A stretch of 48,507 bases of DNA from NCBI GenBank assembly GCA_003963005.1, contig RXJW01000020.1, forward strand, positions 1 through 48,507, given 5' to 3'. The notes below the pieces were generated by a model. The model worked only from the letters and a program-made list of their open reading frames with translations, was not told where the DNA came from and did not search any database. Of this stretch, positions 8,083 through 16,973 are shown piece by piece; position 1 is the first letter of the stretch; each line of letters opens with the position of its first letter. The DNA comes from Burkholderiales bacterium (GTDB taxonomy: Bacteria; Pseudomonadota; Gammaproteobacteria; Burkholderiales; Burkholderiaceae_C). Position numbers and translations under genes: made by a program.

Positions 8083-9837
8083 TCAGGCGGTATTCGATCG
8101 GAGTTCGCGGCGGAGGATCTTGCCGACGTTGCTCTTGGGCAGGTCGTCGCGGAACTCGATGAACTTGGGGCGCTTGTAGGCCGTCATCTGCTGGGCGCAG
8201 TAGGCGGCGAGGTCTTCCTCGGCGAGGGCCGGGTCGCTCTTGACGACGAACAGCTTCACGGCTTCGCCGGACTTGGCGTCCGGGATGCCGACCGCTGCGC
8301 ACTCCAGCACGCCCGGGTGCAGGTTCACCACCTGCTCGATCTCGGTCGGGTAGACGTTGAAGCCGCTGACCAGGATCATGTCCTTCTTGCGATCGACGAT
8401 GCGGACGTAGCCGCGTTCGTCCATGATGCCGATGTCGCCGCTCTTGAAGAAGCCGTCGGCATCCATGACGTTGGCGGTTTCGTCCGGGCGCTTCCAGTAG
8501 CCGGCCATCACCTGCGGGCCGCGGATGCAGATCTCGCCGCGCTCGCCCAGCGGCAGGTCGCGGCCGTCGTCGTCGCGGATGGCGATCTCGGTGGACGAGA
8601 TCGGCAGGCCGATGCTGCCGTTGAACACCCGCAGGTCCAGCGGGTTGATGGTCGCGGCCGGCGAGGTCTCGGACAGGCCGTAGCCTTCCACGACGGGGCA
8701 GCCGGTGACCTTGAGCCACTTCTCGGCCGTGGCCTGCTGCACGGCCATGCCGCCGCCGTTGGAGATGACGAGTTCGGAAAAGTCCAGGCGCGAGAAGCCC
8801 GGCTCGTTGGCCAGCGCGTTGAACAGCGTGTTCACGGCCGGGAAGATGTGGATCTTGTGGCCGCGCAACGTCTCGATGAAGCCCGGGATGTCGCGCGGGT
8901 TGGGCACCAGGATATTGAGGTGCCCCATGCGCGCGCCGAGCATGAAGCAGGCCGTCAGCGCGAAGATGTGATACAGCGGCAGCGCGCAGACGTTGGTGAA
9001 CTGCATGTCCCCGCTGGCAAAACCGGGCAGCTTGGCCAGCATCGGCTGGAACCAGGCCTCCACCTGCAGGATGTTGGCCACGATGTTGCGGTGCAGCAGC
9101 GTCGCGCCCTTGGACACGCCGGTGGTGCCGCCGGTGTACTGCAGGAAGGCCACGTCGTCCGGCCCCAACTCCGGCTTCTTCAGGTTGAGCCGCTCGCCAT
9201 GGCGCAGCGCCTCGTTGAAGCGCACCACGGTCCGACCTTCGCCGATCGGCAGGCGGAACTCCGGCACCATCTTCTTGAGGTGGCGCACCGCGAAGTTGAT
9301 CAGCGGCCCCTTCCACCAGTTGAGCAGGTCGCCCATCGAGGCCAGCACGACGTGCTTCACGTCGGTGGCGGTGATGATCTCCTCCAGCGTGTGCGCGAAG
9401 TTCTCCAGCACCACGATCGCCCGTGCGCCCGAGTCCTTGAGCTGATGCTCCAGCTCGCGCGGTGTGTACAGCGGGTTCACGTTCACGACGACGAAGCCCG
9501 CGCGCAGGATGGCCGCGATGGCCACGCCGTACTGCAGCACATTGGGCATCATGATCGCGACGCGGTCGCCCTGCTTCAGGCCCTGCGCCTGCAGCCAGGC
9601 GCCGAGTTGCCCGGAGAGCTGGTCGATCTCGGCGAAGCGCATGCGCTGGCCCATGCAGATCGCGGCGTCGCGCTGCGCGTGCTTGCGGAAGGCTTCGTCC
9701 AGCAGTTCCACCAGCGAGCGGTAGACGCGGGTGTCGATCTCGGCGGGCACGCCTGCCGGATAGCTTGCGAGCCAGGGTTTGGCCTGGGCGGTCACGGGGG
9801 AGACAACGGCGGCTTCTTCGGCAACGACGGCGTTCAT
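8083..9837 (-). CDS. fadD: Long-chain fatty acid--CoA ligase
   Basis: 584 residues, an ANL-superfamily adenylating enzyme that activates fatty acids with ATP and CoA for beta-oxidation or lipid synthesis. Seen: P-loop-like YTGGTTGVSKGA (A3), GYGLSETSP (A5), the hinge GDIGIMDERGYVRIVDRKKDMILVSG (A7/A8), NVYPTEIEQVV, and the catalytic Lys in KSNVGKILRREL near the C-terminus. Length and motif spacing fit FadD. The start has a weak AAGG about nine bases upstream. It is probably membrane-associated but has no transmembrane helix. Monocistronic by layout. Confidence 0.93.
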   Translation of the reverse strand: MNAVVAEEAAVVSPVTAQAKPWLASYPAGVPAEIDTRVYRSLVELLDEAFRKHAQRDAAICMGQRMRFAEIDQLSGQLGAWLQAQGLKQGDRVAIMMPNVLQYGVAIAAILRAGFVVVNVNPLYTPRELEHQLKDSGARAIVVLENFAHTLEEIITATDVKHVVLASMGDLLNWWKGPLINFAVRHLKKMVPEFRLPIGEGRTVVRFNEALRHGERLNLKKPELGPDDVAFLQYTGGTTGVSKGATLLHRNIVANILQVEAWFQPMLAKLPGFASGDMQFTNVCALPLYHIFALTACFMLGARMGHLNILVPNPRDIPGFIETLRGHKIHIFPAVNTLFNALANEPGFSRLDFSELVISNGGGMAVQQATAEKWLKVTGCPVVEGYGLSETSPAATINPLDLRVFNGSIGLPISSTEIAIRDDDGRDLPLGERGEICIRGPQVMAGYWKRPDETANVMDADGFFKSGDIGIMDERGYVRIVDRKKDMILVSGFNVYPTEIEQVVNLHPGVLECAAVGIPDAKSGEAVKLFVVKSDPALAEEDLAAYCAQQMTAYKRPKFIEFRDDLPKSNVGKILRRELRSNTA

Positions 9838-9899
9838 CGGCGGGCCCTTCGGGTGCTTCGCGTAGAACCGCCGATGGTGGTTCGCCCGGTTACTTCAAG

Positions 9900-10601
9900 C
9901 TAGGGGAGTTGCCCTAGGGTTGATGAATCCGCCTGGAACAAGCCGCGGGCGAGCGTGTCCTCGCGGTGTCGCACAGTGGACAGGAACTCGTCGGCACCGC
10001 GCATCGCGCGGAACGTGTCGAAACCGCATTCAAGGAAGTTCTGCAGCGCACCCAGCCCGGCCATCTGTGCGGGGCCGCGCATCAGGCGCAGCGTCTGGCG
10101 CAGCAGCGGCCTGCGGGTGAGGCGATCCAGGGACGTCCCCACCGCCATCGTCAGCTCGATCTGCTGCTGGCGCGAGGCCGGCTCGCCGCAGGCGCGCCAG
10201 GCGGCGGCGTAGGTGTCCGGCGTGATGCCGGCGGTGCCCAGGGCCTGCGCCATGGCGGTGTCCAGCCGTTCGGAGAGCGCATGCAGCCGCGCCAGCCGGG
10301 CCACGGTCTCGACCACCTCCTCCGGGAACAGCCGCGTCAGCGTCGGGATGACCCGCGCGAACTGCGCGTCCCGCTGGCGGAAGTCGTCGGGCCCGTAGAG
10401 CTCGTGCAGAAAGAAGCGGGTGGCAGCCTCGTAGCGGGGGTGGGCGAGCAGATCGGCGTAGGTGAGCGCGAAGCGGCGCTGCTGGTAGGCCTTCAGGGCC
10501 AGGACCTGGGCGTCGAGCGCCGGTTCGGCCGCGCGGCGGGCGCGTTCGGCGTCGACGGCACGCAACTCGTTCAGCAGGGATTCGGCGCTCAGCGGGTCCA
10601 T
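9900..10601 (-). CDS. FFLEELY-motif protein
   Basis: 233 residues, all helical, cytoplasmic. The segment RFFLHELYGPDDFRQRDAQFARVIP (about 62-86) is the signature of a family named for its FFLEELY motif, common in Burkholderiales and of unknown function. No catalytic residues can be assigned. It is divergent from an alpha/beta hydrolase with only 37 bp between the starts, so the two promoters overlap. Confidence 0.8.
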   Translation of the reverse strand: MDPLSAESLLNELRAVDAERARRAAEPALDAQVLALKAYQQRRFALTYADLLAHPRYEAATRFFLHELYGPDDFRQRDAQFARVIPTLTRLFPEEVVETVARLARLHALSERLDTAMAQALGTAGITPDTYAAAWRACGEPASRQQQIELTMAVGTSLDRLTRRPLLRQTLRLMRGPAQMAGLGALQNFLECGFDTFRAMRGADEFLSTVRHREDTLARGLFQADSSTLGQLP

Positions 10602-10638
10602 GGGCTGGGCCCCATTTTGGCGCCCTTAGACTGGCCTG

Positions 10639-11478
10639 ATGAACGCAAGGCTGCAGAGGATCTGGGTCATCGTGCGGCTGTCCACGGCCTTCGCGGTCGG
10701 ATGGTGGGCTGGCTGGGGCTGGGGGCTGATGACGCTGGCGCTGCAAAGCCTCGTGCTGGGCCTGGGCTTCGTGCAGTTGCGCTGGGTGAACCAGCCCGCG
10801 CCCGGCTGGGGCGACTTGCTGCGCGCCTGGGTCGGCGAGGTCGTGGCGAGCGAGCTGGCTTTCTCCTGGCGCCAGCCCTGGCGCGAAGGGGCGTTCCCCG
10901 ATCACCTGCCCGCCGGCGCGACGACGGGTGTGCTGCTGGTGCACGGCTTCATGTGCAACCGCGGCCGCTGGAATGGCTGGATGGCGCGCCTGCGCACCCA
11001 GGGCGTGGCCTACGTCGCGCCGTCGCTGGAGCCCGCCTTCGGCAGCATCGGCGCCTATGCCGATGAGATCGAGGCCGGCGTGCAGCGGCTGCTCGCTCAC
11101 ACCGGCCGCCTGCCGGTCGTCTGCGCGCACAGCATGGGTGGCCTGGCCTTGCGGGCCTGGTGGCGACGGTACGGGGCCGGCTACGCCCAGGCGCCGCGGG
11201 CGATCACGCTGGGTTCACCCCACCAGGGCACGCGCATGGCGGCGCTGGGCCTCGGCCTGAACGCCACCCAGATGCGACGGGGCAGTGACTGGCTGGCGGC
11301 GTTGCCCGCCCTGCCGGACGTCGATTGCTTCTGGACCCCGTGCGACCAGGTCGTGAACCCCGCGCCAACGGCCATTCAGCCCGGCGCGCGGTCGCACCGG
11401 GTGGATGCCGTGGGCCACATGGGCCTCGTTCACTCGGACCGTGCCTGGATGTGCCTCCAGGCGGCGTTGCAGCGCTGA
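10639..11478 (+). CDS. Alpha/beta hydrolase, lipase-like
   Basis: 279 residues. Seen: the oxyanion-hole HG dipeptide in GVLLVHGFMCNRGRW, the nucleophile elbow CAHSMGGLALRAWW (Ser in HSMGG), and a candidate catalytic His in VDAVGHMGLVHS near the C-terminus, which together give the Ser/His set of a lipase/esterase. The N-terminus (LSTAFAVGWWAGWGWGLMTLALQSLVLGLGFVQL) has two hydrophobic stretches that could anchor it in the inner membrane. The substrate is unknown. It is divergent from the FFLEELY-motif gene. Confidence 0.85.
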   Translation: MNARLQRIWVIVRLSTAFAVGWWAGWGWGLMTLALQSLVLGLGFVQLRWVNQPAPGWGDLLRAWVGEVVASELAFSWRQPWREGAFPDHLPAGATTGVLLVHGFMCNRGRWNGWMARLRTQGVAYVAPSLEPAFGSIGAYADEIEAGVQRLLAHTGRLPVVCAHSMGGLALRAWWRRYGAGYAQAPRAITLGSPHQGTRMAALGLGLNATQMRRGSDWLAALPALPDVDCFWTPCDQVVNPAPTAIQPGARSHRVDAVGHMGLVHSDRAWMCLQAALQR

Positions 11479-11494
11479 TGCGCCCGGGCGGCGC

Positions 11495-12925
11495 TCAGCG
11501 GTGGCTGGCGGACTGGAACACGGCCATGCCCTGCACCAGTTGCTGTGCCTGCTGACGCAGGCTGGAGGCGGCCGCGGCGACTTCCTCCACCAGCGCCGCG
11601 TTCTGCTGCGTGGCCTGGTCCATCGCGCGCACGGCCTCGCCGACCTCGGCCACGCCTGAGGCCTGCTGGTCGCTGGCGACGGTGATCTCGGCCATGATGT
11701 CCGTCACCCGGCGGATGCTGCCCACCAGCTCGTTCATCGTCGCGCCCGCCTGCGCCACCAGCGTGCTGCCCTGCTCCACGCGCTCGACGCTCGTGCCGAT
11801 CAGCGTCTTGATCTCCTTGGCCGCGCCCGCCGAGCGCTGGGCCAGGTTGCGCACCTCGCTGGCGACGACGGCGAAACCACGGCCCTGTTCACCGGCGCGG
11901 GCTGCTTCCACCGCGGCATTCAACGCGAGGATGTTGGTCTGGAAGGCAATGCCGTCGATGACGCCGATGATGTCCGCGATACGGCGCGAGCTTTCATTGA
12001 TGCCGTCCATCGTGCTGACGACCTGACCGACCACCTCGCCGCCCTGCTGGGCCACGGCGCTGGCGGCGCGGGCGAGCTGGTCCGCCTCGCGGGCGTTGGC
12101 GGCCGACTGCTGCACCGTGGCCGTCAGCGTCACCATGCTGCTGTAGGTGCGCTGCAGGTTCGCCGCCGTCTGCTCGGTGCGCTGGCTGAGATCGTGGTTG
12201 CCGTCGGCGATCTCGCTGCTGGCCATCTCGACGCCCGACGCGCCCGTGCGCACCGAGGCCACCGCCGCATCCATGCGCGCCAGCATCGCCAGCAGGGCCT
12301 GGCCGCCTTCGCTCTGGGCGGTGGCGTCTGCGAGGTCCAGGCGGATGCGGCCGTTGGCGTCGACGCGGTCCACCAGTGCGATCAGCTCCTCACCGGCGAT
12401 GGCCGAGCGCCGCATGTTCACGGCCAGCACGATTTCGATGCCGGCCTGGATGACCACGTAGACCGCGTGCAGCAGGACGCGGGCGAAATCGGCCTGCGGT
12501 GTGCAGAAAAAGCCCAGGCCTGCCGCCTGCAGGCGGTCGAAGGCGATGTGGTGGACCGCGAACAGCGCTGCACCGAAGACGATGACAGTCCAGTCCAGGT
12601 AGACCAGCAGGAAGGCCAGCACGACAAACACGCCGAAGTGGTACTCCACCTGCCCGCCGGCCAGCTGGATCTGCAGGGCCACCAGGCTGACCAGCACGAA
12701 GGTGTAGACGTAGCGCAGCGCCTTGCCGCCCGTCAGCGCGCGGCCGATGCCGGCCACCGCAGCGAGGCCGAGCGTCAGGCCGATCGAGACGCCGAGCTGC
12801 TCCCGTGATGCACCCAGGGCCAAGGCCGCGAGGCCTGCGATCAGGATGGCAATGAGCAGCACGCGGTCTCCCAGCAGGGAGCGCGCACTGCGCGAGGACG
12901 GGCTGGCGGCGGAAACGGCAGACAT
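11495..12925 (-). CDS. Methyl-accepting chemotaxis protein with multi-helix membrane sensor
   Basis: 476 residues. The first ~190 hold about six hydrophobic helices (including [28 protein letters not shown] and [12 protein letters not shown]) instead of the usual two flanking a periplasmic domain, so the stimulus is probably sensed within or near the membrane. A short linker with little HAMP character follows. The cytoplasmic part carries the highly conserved hairpin tip that binds CheA/CheW ([35 protein letters not shown]). There is no C-terminal NWETF-like pentapeptide for CheR. No other che genes are in the window, so it is an orphan receptor. Confidence 0.92.
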   Translation of the reverse strand: MSAVSAASPSSRSARSLLGDRVLLIAILIAGLAALALGASREQLGVSIGLTLGLAAVAGIGRALTGGKALRYVYTFVLVSLVALQIQLAGGQVEYHFGVFVVLAFLLVYLDWTVIVFGAALFAVHHIAFDRLQAAGLGFFCTPQADFARVLLHAVYVVIQAGIEIVLAVNMRRSAIAGEELIALVDRVDANGRIRLDLADATAQSEGGQALLAMLARMDAAVASVRTGASGVEMASSEIADGNHDLSQRTEQTAANLQRTYSSMVTLTATVQQSAANAREADQLARAASAVAQQGGEVVGQVVSTMDGINESSRRIADIIGVIDGIAFQTNILALNAAVEAARAGEQGRGFAVVASEVRNLAQRSAGAAKEIKTLIGTSVERVEQGSTLVAQAGATMNELVGSIRRVTDIMAEITVASDQQASGVAEVGEAVRAMDQATQQNAALVEEVAAAASSLRQQAQQLVQGMAVFQSASHR

Positions 12926-13020
12926 GGCAACTTGAATCGGTAAAAACCCTAAATCTATCGGAGATTCAGGCTGCCGCGTCGAGGTCTAACGCCATGGTCC
13001 GTGATCGTTGGCACGGTGAA

Positions 13021-13038
13021 GGCCGGCGGGCGCCGGCC
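13021..13038 (-). terminator. Terminator-like hairpin downstream of hpd
   Basis: GGCCGGCG-GG-CGCCGGCC is an 8-bp GC-only dyad starting eight bases beyond the hpd stop (about seven usable pairs once a loop is allowed). On the minus strand it is followed by TTC, not a T run. It is probably the hpd transcript end. Confidence 0.5.
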
Positions 13039-13046
13039 CGAGGCGC

Positions 13047-14186
13047 TCAGACGGCCTTCGCCGGCTCGTCCTTCAGCACACCGCGGCGGATCTGGTCGAG
13101 CTCGATGCTCTCGAACAGCGCCTTGAAGTTGCCTTCGCCGAAGCCCTCGTTGCCCTTGCGCTGGATCAGCTCGAAGAAGATCGGGCCGATCACTTCCTTC
13201 GTGAAGATCTGCAGCAGCAGTTCGTTGTCGGCGCCCAGGTGCGTGGCGCCGTCGATCAGGATGCGCAGGCGACGCAGCTCGCCCACGTTCTCGCCATGGT
13301 TCGGCAGGCGCTTGTCGATCAGGTCGAAGTAGGTGTCGATGGTGTCCTGGAAGGCCACGCCGGTGCGCTTCATGCCCTCGACCGACTGGTAGATGTTCGT
13401 CGTGCCCAGCGCCACGTGCTGGATGCCCTCGCCGTGGTACAGGTCCAGGTATTCGGCGATCTGGCTCTTGTCGTCGCTGCTCTCGTTGATCGGGATGCGG
13501 ATCTTGCCGCAGGGGCTGGTCATGGCCTTGCTCTTCAGGCCGGTGAGCTTGCCCTCGATGTCGAAGTAGCGCACCTCGCGGAAGTTGAAGAAGCGCTCGT
13601 AGAACTCCGACCATTCCTTCATGCGGCCGCGGAACACGTTGTGCGTCAGGTGGTCGATCTCGGTCAGGCCGTGGCCGACCGGGTTCGGGTCGACCGGCTG
13701 GCCGGCGGCGTCCAGCAGCGGCACGAAGTCGACGTCGTAGATGCTGATGTTGCCGATGGCGCCGGGCTTGGCGCCGCCCTTGCCCTGCCAGCGGTCGACG
13801 AAATAGATCAGCGAGTCGCCGATGCCCTTGATGGCCGGGATGTTCAGCTCCATCGGGCCGGCCTTGTTGTCAAAGCCCCAGGCGCCGAGTTCCAGCGCGC
13901 GCTGGTAGGCGTGGGCCGCGTTTTCCACGCGGAAGGCGATGGCGCAGATCGACGGACCGTGCAGGCGCGCGAAGCGCTGGGCGAAGGAGTCGGTCTCGGC
14001 GTTGATGATGAAGTTGACGCCGCCCTGGCGGTAGAGCGTCACGTTCTTGTGGCGGTGGCGGGCCACGGCCGTGAAACCCATCGTCTGGAAGAGCTGGCCC
14101 AGGGCGGCCGGATCGGGGGCGGCGAACTCGATGAACTCGAATCCGTCCGTGCCCATCGGGTTGTCCCAGGGGGTGAACTTGGCCAT
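13047..14186 (-). CDS. hpd: 4-hydroxyphenylpyruvate dioxygenase
   Basis: 379 residues, the non-haem Fe(II) enzyme that turns 4-hydroxyphenylpyruvate into homogentisate in tyrosine degradation. The two vicinal-oxygen-chelate halves are present. The Fe ligands are visible as the first His of EIDHLTHNV, the His of GIQHVAL and the Glu of FFELIQRKG, and the C-terminal GFGEGNFKALFESIE helix is intact. The start is supported by GGAG six bases upstream. It is divergent from an Lrp/AsnC-type regulator, a common arrangement for hpd in proteobacteria. No other tyrosine-pathway gene (hmgA, fahA) lies nearby. Confidence 0.96.
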   Translation of the reverse strand: MAKFTPWDNPMGTDGFEFIEFAAPDPAALGQLFQTMGFTAVARHRHKNVTLYRQGGVNFIINAETDSFAQRFARLHGPSICAIAFRVENAAHAYQRALELGAWGFDNKAGPMELNIPAIKGIGDSLIYFVDRWQGKGGAKPGAIGNISIYDVDFVPLLDAAGQPVDPNPVGHGLTEIDHLTHNVFRGRMKEWSEFYERFFNFREVRYFDIEGKLTGLKSKAMTSPCGKIRIPINESSDDKSQIAEYLDLYHGEGIQHVALGTTNIYQSVEGMKRTGVAFQDTIDTYFDLIDKRLPNHGENVGELRRLRILIDGATHLGADNELLLQIFTKEVIGPIFFELIQRKGNEGFGEGNFKALFESIELDQIRRGVLKDEPAKAV

Positions 14187-14208
14187 GAAAGTCTCCAGCA
14201 GCGAGGCG

Positions 14209-14264
14209 ATGAAACCCGAAATTCTGCGGCGCGGTTCGCGCAGGTTTCATGCAATCTGCGGCGC
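14209..14264. promoter_or_regulatory. Interleaved inverted and direct repeats between hpd and the Lrp-type gene
   Basis: ATGAAACC (14209-14216) and GGTTTCAT (14243-14250) are an 8-bp inverted repeat. TCTGCGGCGC occurs twice, at 14223-14232 and 14255-14264, with a 32-bp period (about three helical turns). All lie in the 110-bp divergent intergenic region. Lrp-family octamers wrap DNA using phased sites, so this is a plausible operator for the adjacent regulator. Confidence 0.55.
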
Positions 14265-14296
14265 AAGATCTGGCCTCCATGCAGGAAAACTGCAAA

Positions 14297-14788
14297 ATGG
14301 AGACCATGGACGCCGTGATCGAGCTTGACGCCATCGACCGCCGCATCCTGCGCGCACTGCAGCAGGATGGCCGGGTCACCTACGACGCCCTGGCCGCCGA
14401 GGCCGGGCTGTCGTCGTCCGCCGTGCTGCGCCGCGTGCGCCGGCTGGAGGAGGCAGGCGTCATCGGCGCCTACGTGGCCCTCGTGCCGCCCGAGCGGGTG
14501 GGCCTGGGGCTGACGGCCTACATCAACGTGCGCCTGGAAAAGCAGACCGACAACCCGCTGCGCAACCCGCGCGACCTCTTCCGCGCCGCGGTGCAGACCT
14601 GGCCGGAGGTCGTCGAATGCGCAGCCCTCACCGGTGAGATGGACTACCTGCTGCGCGTGCTGGTGCAGGACATGCAGCATTACGCCCGCTTCATCAGCGA
14701 CACCCTGCTCCTGCACCCCAGCGTGCAGGACTGCAAGACCAGCTTCGTGCTGGAGCGCCTGAAAAACACCACGGCCGTCCCGGTTTGA
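14297..14788 (+). CDS. Lrp/AsnC-family transcriptional regulator, probable regulator of hpd
   Basis: 163 residues from the ATG at 14297, chosen because AGGA lies ten bases upstream. ATGs at 14306 (short spacing from GGAG) and 14279 are alternatives. The N-terminal winged HTH is clear (LDAIDRRILRALQQDGRVTYDALAAEAGLSSSAVLRRVRRLEEAGVI), followed by the RAM/AsnC effector-binding domain (AYVALVPPERVGLG, VVECAALTGEMDYLLRVLVQDMQHYARF). Such proteins bind amino acids or related acids and form octamers. Divergence from hpd suggests it controls tyrosine/4-hydroxyphenylpyruvate catabolism; that role is inferred from position. Confidence 0.9.
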   Translation: METMDAVIELDAIDRRILRALQQDGRVTYDALAAEAGLSSSAVLRRVRRLEEAGVIGAYVALVPPERVGLGLTAYINVRLEKQTDNPLRNPRDLFRAAVQTWPEVVECAALTGEMDYLLRVLVQDMQHYARFISDTLLLHPSVQDCKTSFVLERLKNTTAVPV

Positions 14789-14820
14789 ACCTCGCTCGTG
14801 GCCGGTGGCATTCACCGGCC

Positions 14821-15336
14821 ATGACGACGGTCGACCCGCACAGCGCCCGCCCGGACCCTGGCCCCCTGCTCGGCAGCGTCCTCGGCTGCGTGCCGCGCCT
14901 GCGCCGCTACGCCCAGGTGCTGCGTCGCAACCATGCCGATGCCGACGACCTCGTGCAGGACACGCTGGAGCGTGCCTGGTCGCGGGCGGGGCTGTGGCCC
15001 GACGTGGCCGACATGCGCACCTGGCTCTTCAGCATCATGCACAACCTGCATGTCGATGCGCTGCGCCGCGGGCGCCTGGACACGGTCGACATCGACGGGG
15101 AGTGGGTCGACGCGGCAGCCCTGACGGCGGCACCCGAGCCACTGGACTTGCAGGCCTTGCAGCGCGCCTTCGAGGCGCTGCCGGCCGATCAGCAGGCCGT
15201 GCTCGAGCTCGTCGCGCTCGAAGGGTTGGGCTACGCCGAAGCGGCGCGCGCACTCGGCGTGCCCATCGGGACCGTCATGTCACGCCTGTCGCGGGCGCGC
15301 GAGCGGCTTCGCCGCAGCGCCTGGACTTCGATCTAG
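14821..15336 (+). CDS. ECF-type RNA polymerase sigma factor
   Basis: 171 residues from the ATG at 14821; a TTG at 14785 overlapping the upstream stop is an alternative. Region 2 is seen in RRNHADADDLVQDTLERAWSRAGLW and MRTWLFSIMHNLHVDALRR. Region 4 is LPADQQAVLELVALEGLGYAEAARALGVPIGTVMSRLSRARERLR. There is no sigma region 1 or 3, as expected for the extracytoplasmic-function class. No anti-sigma gene is adjacent; the next gene encodes a PEP-CTERM protein 106 bp downstream. The regulon is unknown. Confidence 0.9.
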   Translation: MTTVDPHSARPDPGPLLGSVLGCVPRLRRYAQVLRRNHADADDLVQDTLERAWSRAGLWPDVADMRTWLFSIMHNLHVDALRRGRLDTVDIDGEWVDAAALTAAPEPLDLQALQRAFEALPADQQAVLELVALEGLGYAEAARALGVPIGTVMSRLSRARERLRRSAWTSI

Positions 15337-15442
15337 GGGGTGGGGGAATAGCGCAGCCCGCAACGCGTCCACCACGGCGTGGGCCCGGCCGCCGAGGCCC
15401 CGACGTCCGAGCCCAACCGCCACCCCTGCAACTGGAGATCCC

Positions 15443-16081
15443 ATGCGCCTCTTGTCCGCCTTCGCCGCCCTGGTCCTGTCGAGCCTGCCCCTGGCCAGCC
15501 ATGCCGTGGACGGCATCACCGACCCCAAGGGCGATTTCCTGCCGACCTTTGCCGGCAGCAGCGCCAGCACCGACCTCGACGTGATCAGCGCCAGCGTCCT
15601 CTATGACCCGGCCGCCGACGTCTTCACGCTGATCGCCACGATGGACGGCGCCATCGGCATCACGCCGACCGGCTTCTACGTGTGGGGCGTGAACCGGGGC
15701 GCGGGCACAGCTGGGTTTGCCAGCCTCGGGCTCAACGGCGTGCGCTTCGACCGTGTGATCATCCTGCGACCGGACGGCACGGGCACCATCCCTGGCGTCG
15801 GCGCATTGCCCGGCGGCTCGATCTCGATCAATGGCAACACCATCACGGGTGTCGTCAGCGGCAGCCTGCTCACCAGCACCGGATTTGCCAACAAGCTCGA
15901 CTACACCTTCAATCTGTGGCCGCGGGATGGTGCCTTCACCGGCACTGCGGCCATCTCGGACTTCGCCCCCAACAACGCCAACTTCACCGCCACGGCGGTG
16001 CCCGAGCCCGGCACGGCGTTGCTGAGCGCAGCCGGTTTGGCCGGCTTGCTGGCCTGGCGCCGGCGTCAGTCGAATTCGTGA
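15443..16081 (+). CDS. PEP-CTERM-anchored exported protein
   Basis: 212 residues. A signal peptide (MRLLSAFAALVLSSLPLASHA) precedes a beta-rich, Gly/Thr-rich body. The C-terminus is a textbook PEP-CTERM sorting signal: VPEPGT, a hydrophobic helix (ALLSAAGLAGLLAW) and a basic tail (RRRQ). Exosortase (EpsH/XrtA) cleaves such proteins at the PEP motif during export, usually in exopolysaccharide-producing, biofilm-forming bacteria. No exosortase gene is in the window. The start is supported by GGAG five bases upstream. Its last 16 bp overlap the end of the convergent HDOD gene. Confidence 0.9.
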   Translation: MRLLSAFAALVLSSLPLASHAVDGITDPKGDFLPTFAGSSASTDLDVISASVLYDPAADVFTLIATMDGAIGITPTGFYVWGVNRGAGTAGFASLGLNGVRFDRVIILRPDGTGTIPGVGALPGGSISINGNTITGVVSGSLLTSTGFANKLDYTFNLWPRDGAFTGTAAISDFAPNNANFTATAVPEPGTALLSAAGLAGLLAWRRRQSNS

Positions 16082-16908
16082 AGCAGCTTGAGCGTGGGCT
16101 CGGTGCCGAGATTGAGGAGGTCGGCGATGTCCCGCACATCGTCCGGCACGGCAGCGTCGTCCCAGCCCCGTGCCGTGTGGCGGGCCAGCCGCACGGCCAG
16201 TTGCACGCAGCGCACCTGCGGGTCGCGGCCCTCGGTGTCGGCCGTGATGCGGGTGAGCAACTCGGGCAGGTGCCAGCGCTTCATCAGCGCCTGTTCCAGA
16301 TCGGACAGCGTGATACCCAGCACCTGGCGCTGGGCGACGGCGCTGCGCAGCTGGCGGTCGGCCTCCTGAAGCTGCGCGATCTGCAGCGCGAGGTCGGGTG
16401 CATGCACCCACAACAGCATCTCGGCGAAATCGTGCAGCAGCGCAGCGCTGTGGATGATGGCAGCGTCGGGGTCGGCGCGGTGGGCGGCAAAGCCCAGCGC
16501 GTAACGTGAGGCCCGTTCCGCGCGCTGCATGACGCGTGACAGGCCGAGCAAGGCCTCTTCGTGGTCGGCCAGCACGGCCTCCAGCGTGGGCTGCGGCCCG
16601 AAGGCGCGGAAGAACGGGGAAATGCCGGTCAGCACCAGCGCGGCGGTGACGGTCTCGGCATCGGCGCGCATGCCGGCGTTGCGGCTGCGGCGCTGTTCGC
16701 TGGCGTGGGCCAGCACCTTCAGCGTCATCAGCGGGTCGCTCGAGAAGGCCTCGCCGAGGATGTGGGCGTCGACATCGTCCTCGGTCGCGCGCATGTGTTC
16801 CAGCGCCTCGGCCGTGTCGGCCAGTACCGGGATCTCGGCGCCGGCAAAGGTCTCCACCCAGGCCTCTAGGCGGGGGAGGGGAGCGGTCAGGCGCAGCACG
16901 GCGGACAT
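16066..16908 (-). CDS. HDOD-domain protein
   Basis: 280 residues, cytoplasmic. The HDOD (HD-related output domain) is recognised from VLAHASEQRRS, LVLTGISPFFRAFGPQPTLE and the IIHSAALLHDFAEMLLWVHAPDLALQI helix pair. HDOD proteins resemble HD phosphohydrolases but usually lack the metal-binding residues and act as signalling or scaffolding modules. Here a single HD-like dipeptide (LLHDFAE) is visible, so catalysis is uncertain. It overlaps the convergent PEP-CTERM gene by 16 bp. There is no partner domain or adjacent kinase. Confidence 0.8.
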   Translation of the reverse strand: MSAVLRLTAPLPRLEAWVETFAGAEIPVLADTAEALEHMRATEDDVDAHILGEAFSSDPLMTLKVLAHASEQRRSRNAGMRADAETVTAALVLTGISPFFRAFGPQPTLEAVLADHEEALLGLSRVMQRAERASRYALGFAAHRADPDAAIIHSAALLHDFAEMLLWVHAPDLALQIAQLQEADRQLRSAVAQRQVLGITLSDLEQALMKRWHLPELLTRITADTEGRDPQVRCVQLAVRLARHTARGWDDAAVPDDVRDIADLLNLGTEPTLKLLHEFD

Positions 16909-16973
16909 GGCCCGATGCTAGGCCGGGGCGGGGCCGCCCGGTCGTGGGAGGCGGCCCCGTTTTGCGGCTCAGT

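Noticed and set aside
8317..9903. Long plus-strand open frame opposite the acyl-CoA ligase gene
   Set aside because: It has His/Val/Asp-rich content typical of the antisense of high-G+C coding sequence. All conserved motifs are on the minus strand.
12937..12968. Possible sigma-28 flagellar promoter (TCCGATAG) upstream of the chemoreceptor gene
   Set aside because: The -10-like element matches at six of eight, but there is no TAAA -35 at the required distance.
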